From: JADKAV01 sp963818505
GTDB lineage: Bacteria > Actinomycetota > Actinomycetes > S36-B12 > UBA10799
Direction: 5' to 3'
Length of the DNA stretch: 64,000 nt
Assembly (NCBI GenBank): GCA_963818505.1
Contig: CAWFSJ010000007.1
Span: 62,001 to 126,000 of the forward strand
Both the position numbers and the translations under genes were made by a program. Positions 8,161 through 16,585 of this stretch are shown here, piece after piece. Every line of letters starts with the position of its first letter. Position 1 is the stretch's first letter. The notes under the pieces are model-generated. The model did not search any database, was not told where the DNA came from, and worked only from the letters and a program-made list of their open reading frames with translations.

Positions 8161-11100
8161 ATGGCGAAAAGGCGTCGCTGGTGGCTCACCTCACTCATCT
8201 TCGCGCTGGTTGCCATACTCGTCGGCTTCGGTGTAGCCACTGCGACCAACAGCCTTCTAGCTCTGTCCATCGAGCCGAAGCAGGTGCCTCCGACCGCGCA
8301 GATCCCCGTCGGTCAAGTCACTGACGCAGCACAGCCCCCAGAGCTAGCAACCATCCGGATGCCCAGTGGCTACAAGAGCGACCCGCTGCTGGTCATGGCC
8401 TTGACAAGGCTTCAGGACGCAGTCGAGGCGACCACCGGCACGCGGCCGCGGGTAGCAAAAGACGACGCGGACTTCACAGTCGCCAAAGCCGACCTCCCCG
8501 ACGAGGGCTACCGCCTCTCAGCATCGGGGGTGTCCGGCGCCGGGCGACAGGGAATGGCCAACGGGATGCTGGCAGCGGCCACAGCGATCCAAGCCGGCGA
8601 GCCCCTGCCGGATCTCTCGGGCTTGCCGGTGGTGCCTGACCTCGAGTACCGCTTCGCCGACTACGGTGCTGTGGGCGTGGAGCCGGACCCTCAGGCTTGG
8701 GCGGCCCAGGACGACTACTCACACAACTCCCGGCAGTTCGCCGATGTCGTTCTGTCCGAGCCGCCGTGGATCGATCCGGCAGGGCTGGAGGCCGTCACGC
8801 AGCAGTGGCGGGAGTACATCGATCACATAAGGGCCTACGGCTACAACGGCGTGATCGTCAGCGGCTTCCTGGAGTACGTCAACTTCGACAAAGTCGGCGA
8901 CGGCTACCAGGTGTATGCCGAGGACAGCCCCTACCGAGCCCGGCACCAGGCCATGGTGGAGCAGTTCGGCGAAATGTGGCGGTATGCCGACGAGATGGGC
9001 ATGCGGCTGGTGTTCAAAACCGACATGCTGGCCAACACAGGTCCCTTGAACGACTACGTCGAGCGCGAGCTCGGCGGCTTCAACGTCGATGATCCGCGCC
9101 TCTGGGAGATCTACCAGGCAGGCTTGGCGGAGTTCTTCGAGAACATGCCTTTCGTCGATGGTCTGATGATCCGCATCGGCGAAGCAGGAAACGTCTACAA
9201 CCTGCCCGGCTGGGACTACTACTCGACGCTGGGCGTCACCACCGTTGAATCGGTGCAAGCCATGTTGACGAAGTTCACCGAAACTGCCGCGGAGTACGAC
9301 AAGACCATCTACTTCCGGACGTGGTCGGTCGGGGTCGGGGACGTCGGCGACATGCATACGAACCCGCAGACCTACCAGCGCGTCCTGGACCCGATCCCGA
9401 CGGACAATCTGGTCGTCGTCACGAAGTTCACCATGGGCGACTTCTACTCCTGGCTACCGCTCAACCCGACCTTGGAGCAGGGCGATCAGCCGCGCATTGT
9501 TGAGTTCCAGTCCCGCCGCGAGTTCGAGGCCTTCAGCTCGTTCCCCAACTACCTGTCCGCGGAACATCAAGTGGCACTGCAGGACTTCGAGCAGAAGAAT
9601 CCGAACATTCAGGGGGTCTGGGTGTGGACCCAGGACGGCGGTCCGTGGCGGGCCGGACCCATGTCTTTGTATCTGAAGGCCGGCTTCTGGCAGCTGTACG
9701 ACTTGGACGTGTTCGCCACCGGTCAACTGGCGTGGAACCGTGACGCGGATCTCGGCCAGGTCAACCGCACGTGGATCGCCCAGAACTTCTCCGAGGACCC
9801 CGCCACCATCTCCGCTATCCAGGAAATCCTGGTTCAGTCGCGACAAGTCACCCAGGAAGGTCTCTACATCCCGCCCTATGCGGACAAGCGTGTGCTGGCG
9901 CTGGGTTTGGAGCCGCCGCCCATGATGTGGATCTTCGAATGGGACATCGTCAGCGGCGACTCAGCCGCGCTCAGCGTCATCCACAACGCCTCCCGTGGGC
10001 GGGTCGAAGAGGCGATCGAGCGCTCCGATTCCGCCCAGCAGCAGGTGGAGGCGATGCTGGCCAAGGCGCGGCAGACCGACGCGGAAGACTGGAAGGACCC
10101 GGCGCTGCGTGACAGGTTCATCCACTCGCTGGAGTACGAGGCAGACCTGTTCGCGACCTTGGGTGCGTTCCGAGCCGCCTTCCTGTCCTACTACGAGTGG
10201 CTCGACTCGGGGGATCCTGCCCAGTGGGAGGCGTGGCAGCAGGCGAAGGTGGAATACGAAACTGCTGTGACCGCCCACACAGCCAAGTACGGAATGGACC
10301 TGGACACCCCGGCGTACTCCTTCTTCGCGGTGGACGCCGGTTTCGCCCATGCGGAAAGAACCCGCTCCTCGCAGATCGTCACGGTGATCGTCCTCCTGGG
10401 GATTCTGATCCTGCTGGGTCTCGGTGCGTGGGCGCGCGATGGCCGCGCAGGTGCGATGGGTTCAGCTGCACGGGGACTCTGGTTGGGTGCCACCCGCCCC
10501 TGGCGATTGAACGATGACCCGTCGTCAAGAACCTCTCGTGTCCTTGCCTGGCTACTGCCAGCAGCACTGTTGCTCCTCAGCAGAGGGGCCTTTTCCGGTT
10601 GGCTTTCGTGGAGTTACCTGCTGGCGACTTTAGGGAGCATCGCTCTGTTCGTTCTGACTGCCAGAGTGCTCGTCCGAGGCTGCGATCCTTTCGCCCTGTA
10701 TGCCGGCGCCGGCGCGGCCCTGTTGGTCAAGACCGCCCTGTTGAGTGTGGTGGTCATGGTCCGCGGACCTGGCCTGTATTGGTACCGGTTCTGGACCGAT
10801 GAGCAGTACCGCAACATCTATGTAACGCTCAGTTTCGCGCTCTTCCTGTGGCTGTTCTGGGTTACGTACATCGTGATGCGCAGCGCGTACGGGCTCGGCA
10901 GGGCCCGCTCGTTCGGTCGCGTTCTTCTGGCCATCGCAGTGCCTGTGCTGGCGTTGGGTGCCTTGATGCAGGTCTGTGGGCTGGAGGCGGCGCTGACGAC
11001 TTTCAACGATCAGATGGCGCTGCTCCCGCTTGGGCTCTCCCGGATCCTCGGCATCACCGTGCACCTGGGGATACCGCCGGAGCTGCCGCTGTACCTTCTC

Positions 11101-11187
11101 GCCTTCGGCGGGCTGCTGGCCGTAGTCGGGCTGCTGTTCGGGGGCGCGCGCCGGCTTTCGCCGCAGCCGCTGGTCACTGACACGTGA
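8161..11187 (+). CDS. Membrane-anchored GH67-like glycosidase fused to a C-terminal multi-helix membrane domain
   Basis: The protein has 1008 residues. One N-terminal helix (about 8-32) precedes a long extracytoplasmic region. Residues about 60-150 resemble the alpha-glucuronidase N-terminal (GH67N/GH20-like) domain, with GYRLSASG and a MANGMLAAATAIQ helix. Residues 160-600 look like a TIM-barrel glycosidase: WREYIDHIRAYGYNGVIV, GLMIRIGEAGN, YFRTWSVG, VVTKFTMGDFY, VEFQSRREFE and GVWVWTQDGGP. A helical segment follows (600-730), then roughly seven transmembrane helices to the C-terminus. GH67 enzymes are normally soluble, so the fusion is unusual. The substrate is unknown. A TAGTCT hexamer 7 nt before ATG 8161 supports the start. 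It stands alone, apparently a single-gene unit. Confidence 0.7.
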   Translation: MAKRRRWWLTSLIFALVAILVGFGVATATNSLLALSIEPKQVPPTAQIPVGQVTDAAQPPELATIRMPSGYKSDPLLVMALTRLQDAVEATTGTRPRVAKDDADFTVAKADLPDEGYRLSASGVSGAGRQGMANGMLAAATAIQAGEPLPDLSGLPVVPDLEYRFADYGAVGVEPDPQAWAAQDDYSHNSRQFADVVLSEPPWIDPAGLEAVTQQWREYIDHIRAYGYNGVIVSGFLEYVNFDKVGDGYQVYAEDSPYRARHQAMVEQFGEMWRYADEMGMRLVFKTDMLANTGPLNDYVERELGGFNVDDPRLWEIYQAGLAEFFENMPFVDGLMIRIGEAGNVYNLPGWDYYSTLGVTTVESVQAMLTKFTETAAEYDKTIYFRTWSVGVGDVGDMHTNPQTYQRVLDPIPTDNLVVVTKFTMGDFYSWLPLNPTLEQGDQPRIVEFQSRREFEAFSSFPNYLSAEHQVALQDFEQKNPNIQGVWVWTQDGGPWRAGPMSLYLKAGFWQLYDLDVFATGQLAWNRDADLGQVNRTWIAQNFSEDPATISAIQEILVQSRQVTQEGLYIPPYADKRVLALGLEPPPMMWIFEWDIVSGDSAALSVIHNASRGRVEEAIERSDSAQQQVEAMLAKARQTDAEDWKDPALRDRFIHSLEYEADLFATLGAFRAAFLSYYEWLDSGDPAQWEAWQQAKVEYETAVTAHTAKYGMDLDTPAYSFFAVDAGFAHAERTRSSQIVTVIVLLGILILLGLGAWARDGRAGAMGSAARGLWLGATRPWRLNDDPSSRTSRVLAWLLPAALLLLSRGAFSGWLSWSYLLATLGSIALFVLTARVLVRGCDPFALYAGAGAALLVKTALLSVVVMVRGPGLYWYRFWTDEQYRNIYVTLSFALFLWLFWVTYIVMRSAYGLGRARSFGRVLLAIAVPVLALGALMQVCGLEAALTTFNDQMALLPLGLSRILGITVHLGIPPELPLYLLAFGGLLAVVGLLFGGARRLSPQPLVTDT

Positions 11188-11243
11188 GCAGCGGGCCCCT
11201 CGGGAGGCCATGTTGATTCCTTGACCAGTTAGTTGCCTGTTTC

Positions 11244-12458
11244 TCACATTGGCTGGACCGCCCCCGGCGCGACGCTGCGGCGCGCCCACCGGTAGGCCAG
11301 CACCAGCAAGCCCGTCGCCACCAGACTCAACAGCCCCGGCGCAATCAGCGCCGCTCGGGTTCCGTAGACATCGGCCAGCCAACCCACCAGCGGCGCGCCG
11401 ATGGGCGTGGTGCCGAAGAAGACAGCCATATACAAGGCCATGACCCGGCTTCGATGGTCTTCGTCGCTACGCGTCTGCAGGTAGGCGTTCGCTGCGGTCA
11501 TCATCGTCAAGGAGGCAGCGCCACTGGCCATGAGTACGGCGGCGAAGGTGTAGACGTTCGGGCTGAGGCCAGCGAGCACGCCAGTTACACCGGCTCCAAC
11601 GGCAGCCAAGGTGACCAGTCGCAGGTCCGTGCGGGCGCGGGTGGCCTGCAGCAATGCGGCGGCGAGAGAACCGACCGCCATGAGCGAAGCCAGAGCCCCG
11701 TAACTACGCGCACCTGCCGCGAACTCGTCGGTCACCATCAAGGCGATCGTGATCGGGAAATTGAAGACCAGCATCGCGACCGCGCCGGCGATGGCGATGA
11801 CGAACCAGAGGTCCGGACGTCCGCGCACGTATCGCAGACCGTCGAGCAGACCGCCGCGGTCCCGGCCCGCGGTACGCGTGGTCGTGCGGATTCCGGTGAG
11901 TGCCAGGAACATGACCGCGAATGTGCCGGCGTTGACGAGGAAGACCCAGCCAGGGCCCCAGGCGGCGATCATCAACCCTGCCAGAGCCGGTCCCACGAGC
12001 CGCGCCGCATTGAAGTTGGCGCTGTTGAGTGCGACGGCGTTGACCACCTGATCCGGCGGGACAAGGTCGGAGACGATCGACTGTCGGGCAGGACCGTCGA
12101 AAGCCGTGAAAAGTCCGAGCGCCACTGCTGCGGCCAGAATCACCGGACCCGTCGCAAAGCCCAATAGCGCCAGCAGGCCCAGTACCAACGCCTGCAGGCC
12201 CATGCCCACTTGAGTGATCTGCAGGATCCGTCGCCGGTCGAATCTGTCGGCCAGCACGCCCGCCCAGGGGGAGAGGAACAGCATCGGGGCGAACTGCGCG
12301 GCCACGACCAGTCCCAGCATGCGTGGATCCCCGGTGACGGTCAGCACCAACCACGACTGGGCGATGCGATGCATCCAGGTGCCCACGTTGGAGGCCAACG
12401 CGCCGGTCGCGTACAGGCGGTAGTCACGGGTTCGCAGGGCAGCGAACGTGCGACTCAG
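11244..12458 (-). CDS. MFS transporter of the EntS-like (MFS_3) type
   Basis: The protein has about 404 residues and twelve hydrophobic segments. It begins LSRTFAALRTRDYRLYATGALASNVGTWMHRIAQSWLV, the standard N-terminus of MFS_3 exporters, and has the loop DRFDRRRILQ. The open frame continues upstream to 12893, but that extension is antisense-like low-complexity sequence lying over the marR gene. The plausible start is a CTG at 12458 whose last two bases form the marR TGA stop (CTGA overlap, the counterpart of the usual ATGA). It is therefore the second gene of a marR operon, and the substrate is probably a toxic compound sensed by that regulator. Confidence 0.8.
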   Translation of the reverse strand: MSRTFAALRTRDYRLYATGALASNVGTWMHRIAQSWLVLTVTGDPRMLGLVVAAQFAPMLFLSPWAGVLADRFDRRRILQITQVGMGLQALVLGLLALLGFATGPVILAAAVALGLFTAFDGPARQSIVSDLVPPDQVVNAVALNSANFNAARLVGPALAGLMIAAWGPGWVFLVNAGTFAVMFLALTGIRTTTRTAGRDRGGLLDGLRYVRGRPDLWFVIAIAGAVAMLVFNFPITIALMVTDEFAAGARSYGALASLMAVGSLAAALLQATRARTDLRLVTLAAVGAGVTGVLAGLSPNVYTFAAVLMASGAASLTMMTAANAYLQTRSDEDHRSRVMALYMAVFFGTTPIGAPLVGWLADVYGTRAALIAPGLLSLVATGLLVLAYRWARRSVAPGAVQPM

Positions 12459-12865
12459 TCCAGCGCGATGCGGTTCAGGATCGGGATCGCCGTGTCCAGC
12501 GTCTCCCGCTCCTGGGGGCTGAGCCCGGACAGGCGCAAGGACAGCCACTGATCCCGACGTTCCCTGTCCGCCGTCACCAGGCTGCGCGCCTGGTCGGTCG
12601 CGGCGTACAGCACTTGGCGCCGGTCCTGAGGGTCGGGCGCCCGCGTCACCATCTGCGAGGACTGCAGGGCGTTGAGAATCCTGGTCATCGACGGTGGCTG
12701 GACGCGTTCGGCGTCTGCCAGTGCCGCTGTGGTCATTGGGCCCTCGCGCAACAGTGTCGCCAGCACCGCCAATTGGCTGGGCGTCAGCGCGTCGCTCGCC
12801 CTCTCCGTGCGCAGTCGCCTGGCCAGCCTCATTACTGCAATCCGTAGATCTGGTGCGTCGTGCAC
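12455..12865 (-). CDS. MarR-family transcriptional regulator
   Basis: The protein has 136 residues. The winged helix-turn-helix is readable: LTPSQLAVLATLLREGPMTTAALADAERVQPPSMTRILNALQSSQMVTRAPDPQDRRQVLYAATDQ, including the DxRxxxL-like wing DPQDRRQVLY. The C-terminal helices would form the dimer interface. It starts at GTG 12865 with CGGAG upstream and overlaps the transporter by the CTGA junction. Such pairs usually have the regulator repress its own exporter operon until a ligand binds. A near-palindrome at 12893-12905 upstream is a candidate operator. Confidence 0.9.
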   Translation of the reverse strand: MHDAPDLRIAVMRLARRLRTERASDALTPSQLAVLATLLREGPMTTAALADAERVQPPSMTRILNALQSSQMVTRAPDPQDRRQVLYAATDQARSLVTADRERRDQWLSLRLSGLSPQERETLDTAIPILNRIALD

Positions 12866-12892
12866 GCGGGACTCCGATGTGTTCTGTAGTCA

Positions 12893-12905
12893 TTACCTTT
12901 GCTAA
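12893..12905. promoter_or_regulatory. Candidate MarR operator
   Basis: The sequence TTACCTTTGCTAA reads TTAGCAAAGGTAA on the marR strand, an inverted TTAGC / GGTAA pair with one mismatch about a 3-nt centre. It lies 27 bp upstream of the marR start, where an autorepressor would bind. MarR operators commonly have TTGC/GCAA-type arms of this size. Confidence 0.4.
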
Positions 12906-12981
12906 CGATATCTCGGCTCAAAACATTCCGCGCGCATAAACTCAGCCTGCCTCGATGCCGATCTGTTGGTAAGGAGGCCTT

Positions 12982-14439
12982 ATGTTCACGCGCGGATCGG
13001 TGGTGGCGGTGATGGTCGCCGCGCTGGCCATCGCCGGTGCGCCGGCACCAGGGTGGGCCGCGGATAGCCCCAGGCCACTAGTCGGGCTGGTGGGCGTCGA
13101 TGAGCAGGTTCGACTTGTCAGCGTCGCCCAAGCGCCGGGTGGGGGCCTTGAACTCGAGACGACCCTGGTGACGGGCAACGAACAGGCCCAAGAGGTCGCT
13201 GCAGACCTGCTGGCTGAGCCCGGAACCCGCAGCGTGGAGATCGACAGTCGTGTTCGGGCCACGGTGACCGCGGATCCCTTGGTCACCCAGCAGTGGGGTC
13301 TGGATGCCGGCCAGGTCAAGCCTGTGTGGCCCGTTGCCGACGGTGATGGCGTGATCGTGGCCGTGGTCGACTCCGGCGTCGACGCGTCTCATGAGGACCT
13401 GGTGGGCCAAGTGCTCGTCGGGGTCGACGTGATCGGCAACCAGATCCGGCAGACGGCGACCGACGCCAACGGTCACGGGACACACGTGGCAGGCATCATT
13501 GCGGCTGCGGGCAACGGCGTCGGCGGGATAGGTGTCGCCCCCGGTGCCAAGATCCTGCCCGTCCGTGTTCTCGATGAGGCCGGCGCGGGTTACAGCAGTG
13601 ATGTGGCCGAGGGCATCATCTGGGCCGTGGATCATGGTGCATCCATCGTCAACCTGAGTTTGGGCGGCCCAGTGGCCAGCGCGGCCCAGCACGCCGCGGT
13701 GCAATACGCGGTCGCGCACGGTGTGAGCGTCTTCGCGGCGGCCGGGAACAGCGGCAGTTACGGCGCGCCTGAGTATCCCGCGGCCTTCCCTGAGGTCACC
13801 GCTGTCGCTGCCACTACTCCGCAGAACCAGGTGGCCTCGTTCTCGACCCGCGGCTCCTACGTCGACCTCGCTGCCCCGGGCACCATGATCCTTTCTACGC
13901 TTCCCGGCGACGACTACGCGATGGAGTCCGGAACCTCGATGGCCGCGCCGTTCGCCGCCGGGGTCGCTGCGTTGTTGCGCAGCAAATCGACACTCACACC
14001 AGCCGCTCTGGCCGAACTTCTTCAACTGAGCGCGCTGGATGTGGACACCTCGGGCGCCGATCCGGCTGCTGGGGCCGGGTTGGTGTGTGCGCGCTGCGCC
14101 ATGGAGGCGTTGGCCCAAGGGGCCACCCCGGCCGGTCCTGCTCAACCCGTGGTCACGAGTCCACCCGAGCCTGCCAAGGCCACCCGTCTCGGTCATGTGA
14201 GCATCCTGCGGGTGCAACTCGGACGTAACACCACCCTGCGGGCTCCCCGCGACATGACGGCGTGCACCTGGTCGCACCGCAACGCGAAGCGACAGTGGCA
14301 CTCGCTGCCCGCGCATGCTTGCCGCATCCAGCTCGGGGTGGTGCGTTGGCGCATGGACGGGGCCCGCTTCAGGGTGGATGCAACGATCGACGAGGGCCCC
14401 GTCTACGCAGTGGTGCGGCTGCGCGTCTTGGGCCGCTGA
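12982..14439 (+). CDS. Secreted subtilisin-like serine protease (S8)
   Basis: The protein has 485 residues. A signal peptide (1-27, cleavage after GWA-A) is followed by a short propeptide-like region up to about 105. The catalytic triad is intact: Asp130 in VAVVDSGVD, His165 in NGHGTHVAG and Ser319 in SGTSMAAPFAAG, with oxyanion Asn256 in AAAGNSG. The domain ends near 375; a Pro-rich linker leads to a C-terminal domain of about 85 residues that has two cysteines and an RxRVDATIDEGPVY-like beta pattern, possibly for substrate or wall binding. AAGGAGG at 12971-12977 fixes ATG 12982. It probably acts on extracellular proteins. Confidence 0.93.
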   Translation: MFTRGSVVAVMVAALAIAGAPAPGWAADSPRPLVGLVGVDEQVRLVSVAQAPGGGLELETTLVTGNEQAQEVAADLLAEPGTRSVEIDSRVRATVTADPLVTQQWGLDAGQVKPVWPVADGDGVIVAVVDSGVDASHEDLVGQVLVGVDVIGNQIRQTATDANGHGTHVAGIIAAAGNGVGGIGVAPGAKILPVRVLDEAGAGYSSDVAEGIIWAVDHGASIVNLSLGGPVASAAQHAAVQYAVAHGVSVFAAAGNSGSYGAPEYPAAFPEVTAVAATTPQNQVASFSTRGSYVDLAAPGTMILSTLPGDDYAMESGTSMAAPFAAGVAALLRSKSTLTPAALAELLQLSALDVDTSGADPAAGAGLVCARCAMEALAQGATPAGPAQPVVTSPPEPAKATRLGHVSILRVQLGRNTTLRAPRDMTACTWSHRNAKRQWHSLPAHACRIQLGVVRWRMDGARFRVDATIDEGPVYAVVRLRVLGR

Positions 14440-14517
14440 CCCAGGTTCATTCCGCGGTCTGTCACCTGCTTACGCTTGTTGTAATCGGGCACACGCGCCC
14501 ACACTGAAGGAGAACCA

Positions 14518-15174
14518 ATGACCGAGACCACGCAGGCGCGCCGTCTGCCCCTGATCGGGGACCCCGCGCCGGCTTTCGAGGCGGAATCGACCCACGGGGT
14601 CATCTCGCTGGACAGCTACAAGGGCAAGTGGATCATGCTCTTCTCGCACCCCGCGGACTTCACGCCGGTGTGCACCACGGAGTTCATCGCTTTCGCCCAG
14701 AACATCGACGAGTTCGAGAAGCGCAACGTCCAGCTCATCGGCAACTCCGTCGACTCGATCTTCAGCCACCTGGGCTGGGTCCAGTCCATCGAGCAGAACG
14801 CCGGTGTGAACATCACGTTCCCGATCATCGCCGACCTCGAGATGAACGTGGCGCAGGCCTACGGGATGATCCACCCGGAGAGCAACGGCACCAACGCCGT
14901 TCGTGCCGTGTTCATCATCGACGACAAGGGTGTCGTTCGGGCGATGGTCTACTACCCGCTCAACGCCGGCCGCAACGTCGACGAGCTCCTGCGCTTGATC
15001 GATGCTCTGCAGACCTCTGACCGCGAAGGCGTGTCATGCCCGGCCAACTGGCGCCCCGGTGACGATGTCGTCGTAGGTGCGCCGCGGACCACCGACGCTC
15101 TCAAGGAGCGCCTGGCCGACGACTCGCTCAACCTGACCGACTGGTACCTGGCGAAGAAGTCGCTGAACGTCTGA
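14518..15174 (+). CDS. Peroxiredoxin of the Prx6/1-Cys type
   Basis: The protein has 218 residues. It reduces peroxides with peroxidatic Cys52 in the motif FSHPADFTPVCTTEF. The long C-terminal arm typical of Prx6-type proteins is present (VSCPANWRPGDDVVV, then NLTDWYLAKKSLNV) and contains a second Cys near 173 that could act as resolving residue, as in archaeal members. AAGGAG precedes ATG 14518. It is monocistronic, with a strong hairpin downstream at 15191-15221. The reductant is not encoded nearby. Confidence 0.93.
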   Translation: MTETTQARRLPLIGDPAPAFEAESTHGVISLDSYKGKWIMLFSHPADFTPVCTTEFIAFAQNIDEFEKRNVQLIGNSVDSIFSHLGWVQSIEQNAGVNITFPIIADLEMNVAQAYGMIHPESNGTNAVRAVFIIDDKGVVRAMVYYPLNAGRNVDELLRLIDALQTSDREGVSCPANWRPGDDVVVGAPRTTDALKERLADDSLNLTDWYLAKKSLNV

Positions 15175-15190
15175 TCCCGGTACGGGACTT

Positions 15191-15221
15191 GCAGGGCCTC
15201 GGGGCTTCCCCGGGGCCCTGC
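15191..15221 (+). terminator. Hairpin terminator after the peroxiredoxin gene
   Basis: The arms GCAGGGCCTCGGGG (15191-15204) and CCCCGGGGCCCTGC (15208-15221) pair with one mismatch around a 3-nt loop, 17 bp after the stop. There is no U-tract, as usual for high-GC actinobacterial terminators. Confidence 0.7.
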
Positions 15222-15292
15222 GCTATTCCCGTGACACCGACACGGTCCCGCCCGACGTCTCACGGGCGGGCGGTATGGGCGAGAATGCAGCG

Positions 15293-16585
15293 GTGAGCTT
15301 GGTAGGCGAGGGGCTGGCGGTTGCGACTGGCGTGGGGCCGGTGGACATGACCGCTCTGGCTCGCACGGCTGCGAAACAAGCGCTCGTCCAACTCGGATCG
15401 GCGCCCAACCTGGCCTTCGTGTTCGTGGCCGCCGCCGATGCTGAGGACGCCGAGCAGGCCCTGCTCGCGGCCAATTCCCATCTCTCGTCAGGAACGGTCA
15501 TCGGCTCGTCCGCCTCCGCAGTCATGGCGGGCGGCAGGGCAAGTGGCGACGCTGCGGCGGTTGCGGTCTGGGCGGCCAGGATCCCCGGGCTGCGTTCCCG
15601 TGCGTTCCACCTCGAGGTGCTGGCCGGCGATCAGGGGGACCAGATCGTCGGGCTCCCGGGCCGCCGTCGCGACGACGTCATGGCTCTGGTTCTCACCGAT
15701 CCGTGGTCGTTCCCCACGTCCGACTTCGCCGCCTATGCTCAACTGCTCATGACCGATCTGCCCGTTGTCGGGGCTGTGGCTTCCGGTCCGGCCCCGGCTC
15801 GCACCACGCGTTTCCTGATTGACGGGCGCATCCACAGCAGGGGTGCGGTCGGAGTTCTCTTGGGAGGTCACGCCCAGATCGTGACCATCCAGAGCCCGGC
15901 CTGCCGACCGGTCGGTCCGCTGCTGACCGTTACGGACGCCGAAGGCTTCTTGCTCAAGACCCTCGCCGGAACCCCAGCGGCGCTGCGCTCTCAGGAGATC
16001 ATCGCGGCGCTCGAGGAGCCGGAACGATCATTGGCCCTGTCCGGACTGCAGCTTGGAGTGGCGGTGACCCAAGACCCGCGGATGGGTGACTTCGTGATCC
16101 ACGACTTCCTGCCTGCCGACTCCCAGCGAGGCGCGCTGCAGGTCAGCGGTCAGATCCCATTGGGCGCATCTGTGCAGTTCCAGGTGCGCGACGAGGACGC
16201 CGCCGACGAGGATCTCAACGTCATGTTGGAAGGCGTGGCCGCTCGCATGGGACCGACCCTGGCCGGTGCGCTGATCTTCTCGTCGGTGGACAGAGGTCGA
16301 TTCATGTTCGACAACGGCAGTCACGATGCCGCAGCGGTCGCCGACCGCTTGCGGGTTCCCTGCGCCGGGACCTTCGCCGAAGGGGAGGTCGCCCCAGCCG
16401 GTGAGGGGGTTCACCTCAATCGGCAGACGGCCACCGTTGTGGCGTTCGGGGCCGGGCCGCGGGCCGTCGCTGGGCATCAGGTGGCGGTGCGACCCCAGCG
16501 GATCGCCGAGGCTGACCCTGTCGCCCGCGAGGTCCACCGCATGCTGGCCGACCTCGCCCAACCCCCGGACGAGGGTCTGCTGTGA
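15293..16585 (+). CDS. FIST domain protein (FIST_N plus FIST_C)
   Basis: The protein has about 430 residues. The N-terminal half (FIST_N) includes LVQLGSAPNLAFVFVAAADAEDAE and TVIGSSASAVMAGGRA; the C-terminal half (FIST_C) has DFLPADSQRGALQVSGQIPLGASVQFQVRDEDAADEDL and GALIFSSVDRGRFMF. FIST domains are predicted small-ligand sensors in signal transduction; this copy is stand-alone, with no kinase or cyclase output domain. GTG 15293 is favoured because GAGAAT ends 6 nt before it; ATG 15275 is also in frame. Its stop overlaps the ilvA start as GTGA, so the two genes are co-translated, hinting at a link to amino-acid or keto-acid sensing (inference). Confidence 0.85.
   Translation: MSLVGEGLAVATGVGPVDMTALARTAAKQALVQLGSAPNLAFVFVAAADAEDAEQALLAANSHLSSGTVIGSSASAVMAGGRASGDAAAVAVWAARIPGLRSRAFHLEVLAGDQGDQIVGLPGRRRDDVMALVLTDPWSFPTSDFAAYAQLLMTDLPVVGAVASGPAPARTTRFLIDGRIHSRGAVGVLLGGHAQIVTIQSPACRPVGPLLTVTDAEGFLLKTLAGTPAALRSQEIIAALEEPERSLALSGLQLGVAVTQDPRMGDFVIHDFLPADSQRGALQVSGQIPLGASVQFQVRDEDAADEDLNVMLEGVAARMGPTLAGALIFSSVDRGRFMFDNGSHDAAAVADRLRVPCAGTFAEGEVAPAGEGVHLNRQTATVVAFGAGPRAVAGHQVAVRPQRIAEADPVAREVHRMLADLAQPPDEGLL

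Noticed and set aside
8069..11243. Short repeat TTGCCTGTTT flanking the GH67-like gene as element ends
   Set aside because: Only about 10 bp match (8072 and 11233 regions), no inverted ends, so likely chance.
12459..12893. N-terminal extension of the MFS gene up to 12893
   Set aside because: It lies over marR in another frame, is Gly/Asp/Arg low-complexity sequence, and the conserved MFS start is at 12458.
13078..14316. Long minus-strand frame opposite the subtilase
   Set aside because: Low-complexity Arg/Gly/His composition, no family features, antisense to a clear S8 protease.
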